9,543 bases of DNA. Source: Deltaproteobacteria bacterium (GTDB lineage Bacteria > Desulfobacterota > DSM-4660 > Desulfatiglandales > Desulfatiglandaceae). Below, piece by piece: positions 5,285-9,543 of the stretch. How positions within the stretch are numbered: the first letter of the stretch is position 1; each line of letters begins with the position of its first letter. The stretch covers positions 1 to 9,543 of the forward strand of contig JABGPV010000198.1 of the NCBI GenBank assembly GCA_018644785.1. The letters run 5' to 3'. Below the pieces are notes generated by a model. The model worked only from the letters and a program-made list of their open reading frames with translations. It was not told the origin of the DNA and did no database searches. The translations under genes and the position numbers were made by a program.

Positions 5285-7422
5285 ATCCTTTCAACCATCA
5301 GCACGTTTCTCACCTTTTTGATGGCACGGATTATGTCCTGAAGCTGGGCATAATCCTCCACCTCAATCGTGAAAAGAGCGATGCCTTTATTGTCCACCGT
5401 GGTTTTTACTTCGGCCTGGATGATATTGGCGTCTTTCAGACTGAAGACTGTACTGATATCCGCCAGAACGCCCTTTCCTTCCATGCTACTCACCCGCAGT
5501 CTGGCCGGATAGGTGCTTTTCTCTGAAGGCTCCCATGAGACCGCTACCAACCGATCGGGATCGGCTTCTTTGACATGCCGGCAGTTTTCATTGTGGATGG
5601 ACACGCCCCTTCCACGGGTAATAAACCCGAGCACTTTCTCGCCGGGAAGGGGCTGACAGCAATTGGCGAAATGGAGCAGCATATCGCTCACACCATCCAC
5701 CTTGATGCCCGCATGCGCTCTGGGCCTGATCAGCCGGCTGACCACCTTGCCGACCAACCCCTGAGGGCTTTCCTCATTGTCTACCAGTTTTGGTTTGAGA
5801 CGCCCCACCACCTGTCTGGGGGAAATCTTCCCAAAACCGATCTCTGCAACAAGGTCTTCCCCTGATTGGAAAGAAAGTTCTTTGGCCACGGCTGCAACCT
5901 GCTCACTCTTGAGCAGATTGGGAACCGTCAATCTTTCCTGCTGCAACGCCTTTTCCAGGATGCTCTTGCCCAGGCTGATACTTTCGTCTTTTCCCTGGGT
6001 CTTAATCCACTGCCTGATCTTGGTTTTTGCCTTTGAGGTTTTGACGAAACTCAACCAGTCTTTGCTGGGATGTTGTTTCGAAGAGGTTATCACCTCGATG
6101 ATATTGCCGTTTTTCAGAGGTGTTCGAAGCGGAACCATCCGTCCGTCAACCTTTGCCCCCGTGCACTTTCCACCCACCTCTGAGTGGATACTGTAGGCAA
6201 AATCGATCATGGTGGCCCCCTTGGGAAAAGACTTCACCTCACCGGTGGGCGTAAACACATAGACCTCATCAGGGAAGAGATCCATTTTCACCGTGTCCAA
6301 AAACTCCTGGGGATCCTTAAGGTTTTTCTGCCAGTCGAGCAGCTCATTGAGCCATGCGAACTGCTTTTCATCGGTTTTTCGAGCCGCATTCCCTTCTTTG
6401 TACTTCCAGTGGGCCGCAATGCCGCTCTCGGCCACCCGGTTCATGTCCCAGGTCCTGATCTGGACCTCCATCCTTTCTTTCACCGGGCCGAAAACCGTCG
6501 TATGCAGGGACTGGTACATATTGGCTTTGGGAACGGAGATGTAGTCTTTGAAACGTTTGGATACGGGCTTCCACATGGAATGGATATGCCCGAGCGCCTC
6601 ATAACATTCTTTGATGGTATTAACAATCACCCGGAAAGCCAGGATATCGTAAACCTGACCCACTTCAAGGTCCTGGTCAATCATCTTTTGATAAATACTG
6701 TAGAAATGTTTTTGCCGGCCCTTGACGGTGGCGGAAATATTGACCTTGGCCAGTTCTTCGGTCAGGGTCTCCTGAACACTCTTCAAGAATTCCTCCATCT
6801 CGTCCCGGCGCCGCGCCGTCAGATCTTTGATGCTGGCATAAATCTCCGGCTCCAGGTAAAAGAGACACAGATCCTCAAGGCTGCTCTTGATCCAGTTGAT
6901 GCCCATTCTCCCGGCCAGGGGAGCATAGATATCCAGGGTTTCGGTGGCGATTCGCCGCTGCTTTTCCTCAGCCTGAAAGCCCAAAGTCCGCATGTTATGG
7001 AGCCGGTCCGCCAGTTTGACAAGTATCACACGAATATCCGTGGACATGGCGAGAATCATTTTGCGAACATTTTCGGCCTGGCGCTGTTTGGAACTTTTGA
7101 AATGGATTTTGCTGATTTTGGTGACACCGTCAACGATATTGGCGGTTTCTTCACCAAAAAGTTCCCTTATTTCATCCAGGGACGCATGGGTATCCTCTAC
7201 CACGTCATGGAGCAATCCGGCAGCAATGCAGATCACATCCATTTTCAGCTGGGTCAGGATATAGGCGGCTTCCAGGGGATGGGAAAGATAGGGTTCCCCC
7301 GAGAGGCGAATCTGCCCCTGATGCACTTTGGCCGAGTAAACATAAGCCTTTTCAATCAACTCAATGTCCGCTTTCGGGTGGTAGCTGAGGACCTGAGAGG
7401 TAATGTCATTTAAGCGAATCAT
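5272..7422 (-). CDS. rel: Bifunctional (p)ppGpp synthetase/hydrolase (RelA/SpoT homolog)
   Basis: 716 residues, full length for a long RSH enzyme that makes and degrades the stringent-response alarmone (p)ppGpp. The hydrolase domain is intact: YLSHPLEAA near 45-53, LLHDVVEDT with His72-Asp73 and Glu76-Asp77, and [13 protein letters not shown] at 135-147. The synthetase domain has [13 protein letters not shown] at 235-247, YDILAFRV at 258-265, [10 protein letters not shown] at 301-310, EVQIRTWDM at 319-327 and [11 protein letters not shown] at 334-344. Its RFKD at 290-293 is the R-x-K-D motif of bifunctional enzymes, in contrast to the E-x-D-D of synthetase-only RelA. A TGS domain ([20 protein letters not shown]) spans about 385-445. 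A cysteine/histidine zinc-finger-like module follows ([10 protein letters not shown] at 587-596, H610, C614), then a C-terminal ACT domain from about 640. The start overlaps the end of proS by 17 bases with an AAGG site, suggesting translational coupling. Probably the organism's main RSH. Confidence 0.96.
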   Translation of the reverse strand: MIRLNDITSQVLSYHPKADIELIEKAYVYSAKVHQGQIRLSGEPYLSHPLEAAYILTQLKMDVICIAAGLLHDVVEDTHASLDEIRELFGEETANIVDGVTKISKIHFKSSKQRQAENVRKMILAMSTDIRVILVKLADRLHNMRTLGFQAEEKQRRIATETLDIYAPLAGRMGINWIKSSLEDLCLFYLEPEIYASIKDLTARRRDEMEEFLKSVQETLTEELAKVNISATVKGRQKHFYSIYQKMIDQDLEVGQVYDILAFRVIVNTIKECYEALGHIHSMWKPVSKRFKDYISVPKANMYQSLHTTVFGPVKERMEVQIRTWDMNRVAESGIAAHWKYKEGNAARKTDEKQFAWLNELLDWQKNLKDPQEFLDTVKMDLFPDEVYVFTPTGEVKSFPKGATMIDFAYSIHSEVGGKCTGAKVDGRMVPLRTPLKNGNIIEVITSSKQHPSKDWLSFVKTSKAKTKIRQWIKTQGKDESISLGKSILEKALQQERLTVPNLLKSEQVAAVAKELSFQSGEDLVAEIGFGKISPRQVVGRLKPKLVDNEESPQGLVGKVVSRLIRPRAHAGIKVDGVSDMLLHFANCCQPLPGEKVLGFITRGRGVSIHNENCRHVKEADPDRLVAVSWEPSEKSTYPARLRVSSMEGKGVLADISTVFSLKDANIIQAEVKTTVDNKGIALFTIEVEDYAQLQDIIRAIKKVRNVLMVERIQDA

Positions 7423-9133
7423 AAAGGCCTTTCACCGTATCCGAAATGGCGGCCGCAGCACTCTCCAGCGGTACCGTGAAACTCTCCGGTTCCGACCGAA
7501 GCTTGACCTCCACCTCCCCGTTCTTGAGCCCCCGTGAACCCACGGTGATGCGCACCGGAATCCCCAAGAGATCGGCATCGTTGAATTTGACACCTGCCCG
7601 TTCATCGCGATCATCCAGGAGCGCATCCATACCCATGCTCATGAGATCCCCATAGATTCTTGACGCCGCTTCCACCACGGCTTCATTATGCATCTGCAGC
7701 GGCAGGATGGTCGCCTCAAAGGGGGCCACGGGAATGGGGAAAACAATACCGTCCTTGTCGTGGTTCTGCTCGATGGCAGCCGCCACCGTCCGGCCGATAC
7801 CGATACCGTAACACCCCATGATCATGGGCCTCTCTTTTCCCTGCTCATTTAAAAAGACGGCTTTCATGGCTTCGCTGTACTTGACACCCAGCTTGAACAC
7901 GTGCCCCACTTCAATGCCCCGGCCAAAAGCGATAGGACCGCCGCAGCGGGGACACGCATCACCGGGCGCAATGGTACGCAAATCACCGAAAAGGCCTGGC
8001 TTGAAATCCCTTTCCAGGTTCACATTCTTAAGGTGAAGGTCTTTTTCGTTTCCCCCGACCACAAAATTTTTCATTGCTTTAACTGCATTATCCGCCACCA
8101 CCGTGATTTCCAGGCCAACCGGACCCGCAAACCCCAGAGGTGCGCCCGTCGCCTCTTCAACCGCTCGCTCAGAAGCCATTTCAACGCTCTGAGCATCCAG
8201 CGCATTTTTCAGTTTGGTTTCGTTCAACTCATGATCGCCGCGAACCAGCACCGCCACCGGTTCTTCATCAACCCTATAAACAAGGGTTTTCACCAACTGT
8301 TCGGAAGTAATCTTCAGGAATTCGGTCACCTCTTCAATGGTTCGCTGACCCGGTGTATCCACCCGGGCCAGGACCTCATAAGCATTCGGACCCGCCGGGG
8401 AGACATCATCTTCTTCCTTCACTTCCGCCCGTTCCAGATTGGCCGCATAATCGCATGTGGTGCAGTTGACGATCCGGTCCTCACCGGACTCGGCCAATAC
8501 CATGAATTCGTGGGAATAGCTCCCCCCGATGGTACCGGAATCGGCTTCAACGGCCCTGAATTTCAGTCCGCACCGCTGAAATATTCGTTCATAAGCCTCG
8601 TACATGGCCTCGTAACTGTTGTTGACCCCCGCCTCATCCACGTCAAAGCTGTAGGCGTCTTTCATGATGAATTCGCGGCCGCGCATGATCCCGAAACGGG
8701 GGCGAATCTCATCCCTGAACTTGGTCTGGATCTGGTAGAGATTAATGGGCATCTGTTTGTAGGAATGAATCTCTTTTCGCACCAGGTCCGTAATCACCTC
8801 TTCGTGGGTGGGCCCCATGCAGGCATCTCGGTCGTGACGATCCTTGAACCGCAGCAGTTCACGGCCATAGTATTCCCACCGGCCGCTCTCCTGCCACAAT
8901 TCAGCCGGCTGCACCGCGGGCATGAGGACCTCGATGGCGCCTGCCCGGTTCATCTCCTCCCGGACAATATTCTCCACCTTCCGGATGGACCTGAGACCGA
9001 CGGGAAGGTAAGTGTAAATGCCCGAGGTCAGTTTTCGAATCATACCGGCCCGGACCATCAGCTGATGGCTGATGATCTCGGCATCGGCCGGCACTTCCTT
9101 CTGCGTGGGAATAAAATAGCTGGAATATCGCAT
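7406..9133 (-). CDS. proS: Prolyl-tRNA synthetase (bacterial type with editing domain)
   Basis: 575 residues, typical for bacterial ProS, which charges tRNA-Pro and hydrolyses Ala-tRNA-Pro. Class II motifs are clear: motif 1 region with [13 protein letters not shown] at 36-48, [11 protein letters not shown] at 107-117, motif 2 [17 protein letters not shown] at 139-155, and motif 3 [17 protein letters not shown] at 440-456. Between them lies the inserted editing domain (about 250-385), with Lys282 in [10 protein letters not shown] at the place of the catalytic lysine of the E. coli enzyme, so proofreading is likely active. Two cysteine pairs (CTTC at 224-227, CPRC at 394-397) flank the editing domain and may bind zinc. 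The C-terminal anticodon-binding domain occupies about 470-575. The start [10 protein letters not shown] aligns with known ProS N-termini, though the AAGGAG upstream is about 13-14 bases from the ATG, longer than usual. It is followed by rel with a 17-base overlap. Confidence 0.97.
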   Translation of the reverse strand: MRYSSYFIPTQKEVPADAEIISHQLMVRAGMIRKLTSGIYTYLPVGLRSIRKVENIVREEMNRAGAIEVLMPAVQPAELWQESGRWEYYGRELLRFKDRHDRDACMGPTHEEVITDLVRKEIHSYKQMPINLYQIQTKFRDEIRPRFGIMRGREFIMKDAYSFDVDEAGVNNSYEAMYEAYERIFQRCGLKFRAVEADSGTIGGSYSHEFMVLAESGEDRIVNCTTCDYAANLERAEVKEEDDVSPAGPNAYEVLARVDTPGQRTIEEVTEFLKITSEQLVKTLVYRVDEEPVAVLVRGDHELNETKLKNALDAQSVEMASERAVEEATGAPLGFAGPVGLEITVVADNAVKAMKNFVVGGNEKDLHLKNVNLERDFKPGLFGDLRTIAPGDACPRCGGPIAFGRGIEVGHVFKLGVKYSEAMKAVFLNEQGKERPMIMGCYGIGIGRTVAAAIEQNHDKDGIVFPIPVAPFEATILPLQMHNEAVVEAASRIYGDLMSMGMDALLDDRDERAGVKFNDADLLGIPVRITVGSRGLKNGEVEVKLRSEPESFTVPLESAAAAISDTVKGLYDSLK

Positions 9134-9166
9134 AATTCTTTGACTTTCTCCTTATATTTAAGTTTT

Positions 9167-9250
9167 CAGGGTGCAGTTATCAGGGGGCAGTTATCAGAAA
9201 AAGAAGAGCAGCCCGTCATCCTGCACCCTGACAACTGCCCCCTGCACCCT
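9167..9250. repeat. Short direct and inverted repeat element between ispG and proS
   Basis: Two 14-base direct copies, CAGGGTGCAGTTAT (9167-9180) and CAGGGGGCAGTTAT (9181-9194), are mirrored by inverted copies at 9221-9250. The 17-base arm at 9181-9197 pairs with 9228-9244 with one mismatch around a 30-base loop, and AGGGTGCAG (9168-9176) can pair with either 9221-9229 or 9242-9250. It fills most of the 123-base gap. No T-run follows on the minus strand, so it resembles a REP-like intergenic element more than an intrinsic terminator of ispG, though it may still affect transcription or mRNA decay. Confidence 0.7.
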
Positions 9251-9256
9251 TAAATT

Positions 9257-9543
9257 TTAATCCACAATCCTTTTGACCTCTTCAATCAACACCTCGGCCA
9301 AACGGTTCTCCGGAATTTTTTTAACCACTTCTCCTTTTTTGAACAAAATCCCCTGCCCTCGCCCGCCGGCGACCCCCACATCCGCCTCCCGGGCCTCACC
9401 CGGCCCATTGACCACACAGCCCATAATGGCCAGCTTGGGGGATGACACCATACCGGAGAGGGCATTTTCCACCTGGTCAACAATGGAGAAGAGATCAATC
9501 TCACATCGGCCGCAGGTGGGGCACGATATTATTTCGGGCCCCC
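9257..9543 (-). CDS. ispG: 4-hydroxy-3-methylbut-2-en-1-yl diphosphate synthase, C-terminal part (5' end outside window)
   Basis: Ninety-four codons plus stop are visible; the gene continues past the window edge. IspG carries out the reductive ring opening of MEcPP to HMBPP in the MEP isoprenoid pathway using a [4Fe-4S] cluster. The visible part begins GPEIISCPTCGRCEIDLF, with the two cluster cysteines of CPTC, followed by MGCVVNGPGEAREADVGVAG with the third cluster cysteine and the conserved glutamate. GRGQGILFKKGEVVKKIPE and a helical tail ending in KRIVD match the family C-terminus. It is followed on the same strand by proS after 123 bases, an ispG-proS order seen in other bacteria. Confidence 0.96.
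   Translation of the reverse strand, partial: GPEIISCPTCGRCEIDLFSIVDQVENALSGMVSSPKLAIMGCVVNGPGEAREADVGVAGGRGQGILFKKGEVVKKIPENRLAEVLIEEVKRIVD

Noticed and set aside
6184..7413. Long plus-strand open frame of about 409 codons
   Set aside because: It lies wholly opposite the rel gene, whose catalytic motifs are intact; its translation has no recognisable domain and looks like an antisense shadow.
9167..9250. CRISPR array or attachment site
   Set aside because: Only two direct copies without spacers, plus inverted copies; no cas genes, integrase or tRNA nearby.
7901..9253. Long plus-strand open frame of about 450 codons
   Set aside because: It is antisense to proS, rich in His, Arg and Phe as expected from a complement frame, and has no recognisable motif.

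Overview
The window looks like chromosomal DNA of a strictly anaerobic deltaproteobacterium, of the sulfate-reducing or syntrophic type (Desulfobacterota/Desulfobacterales-like). The evidence is an acyl-CoA dehydrogenase gene directly followed by both electron transfer flavoprotein (ETF) subunits, an XRE-cupin module of the kind seen beside fatty-acid activation genes in such organisms, a Crp/Fnr regulator with an FNR-like box, and housekeeping genes with typical sequences for this group. The assignment is by resemblance only; no search was run.

Left part, minus strand (3506 down to 1 and beyond): a tightly packed operon runs acyl-CoA dehydrogenase - etfB - etfA, with gaps of 17 and 7 bases. 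The dehydrogenase oxidises an acyl-CoA and hands electrons to the EtfAB heterodimer. The etfA reading frame does not stop after the FAD domain. It continues in frame into an XRE-type helix-turn-helix and then a cupin domain, and leaves the window still open. This ETF-alpha/XRE/cupin fusion is the most unusual thing here. Upstream of the operon (3507-3655) lies a perfect 12-bp inverted repeat that could be an operator or an RNA element.

Middle part (3656-5284): a small minus-strand gene for a winged-helix-like protein is divergent from a Crp/Fnr-family regulator gene. The divergent region holds an FNR-like palindrome (TTGAC-N4-ATCAA) and a 13-base direct repeat. The Crp/Fnr gene is split by a frameshift near 4711-4718, so the DNA-binding half is in another frame from the sensor half. 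It is followed by rpmB (ribosomal protein L28, zinc-binding form) on the plus strand.

Right part, minus strand (9543 down to 5272): the 3' end of ispG (isoprenoid synthesis), then proS (prolyl-tRNA synthetase), then a bifunctional (p)ppGpp synthetase/hydrolase gene that overlaps the end of proS by 17 bases. The rel gene also overlaps the convergent rpmB by 13 bases at the 3' ends. Between ispG and proS is a 123-base gap filled by a small imperfect inverted/direct repeat element. All long plus-strand frames opposite these genes are shadows.
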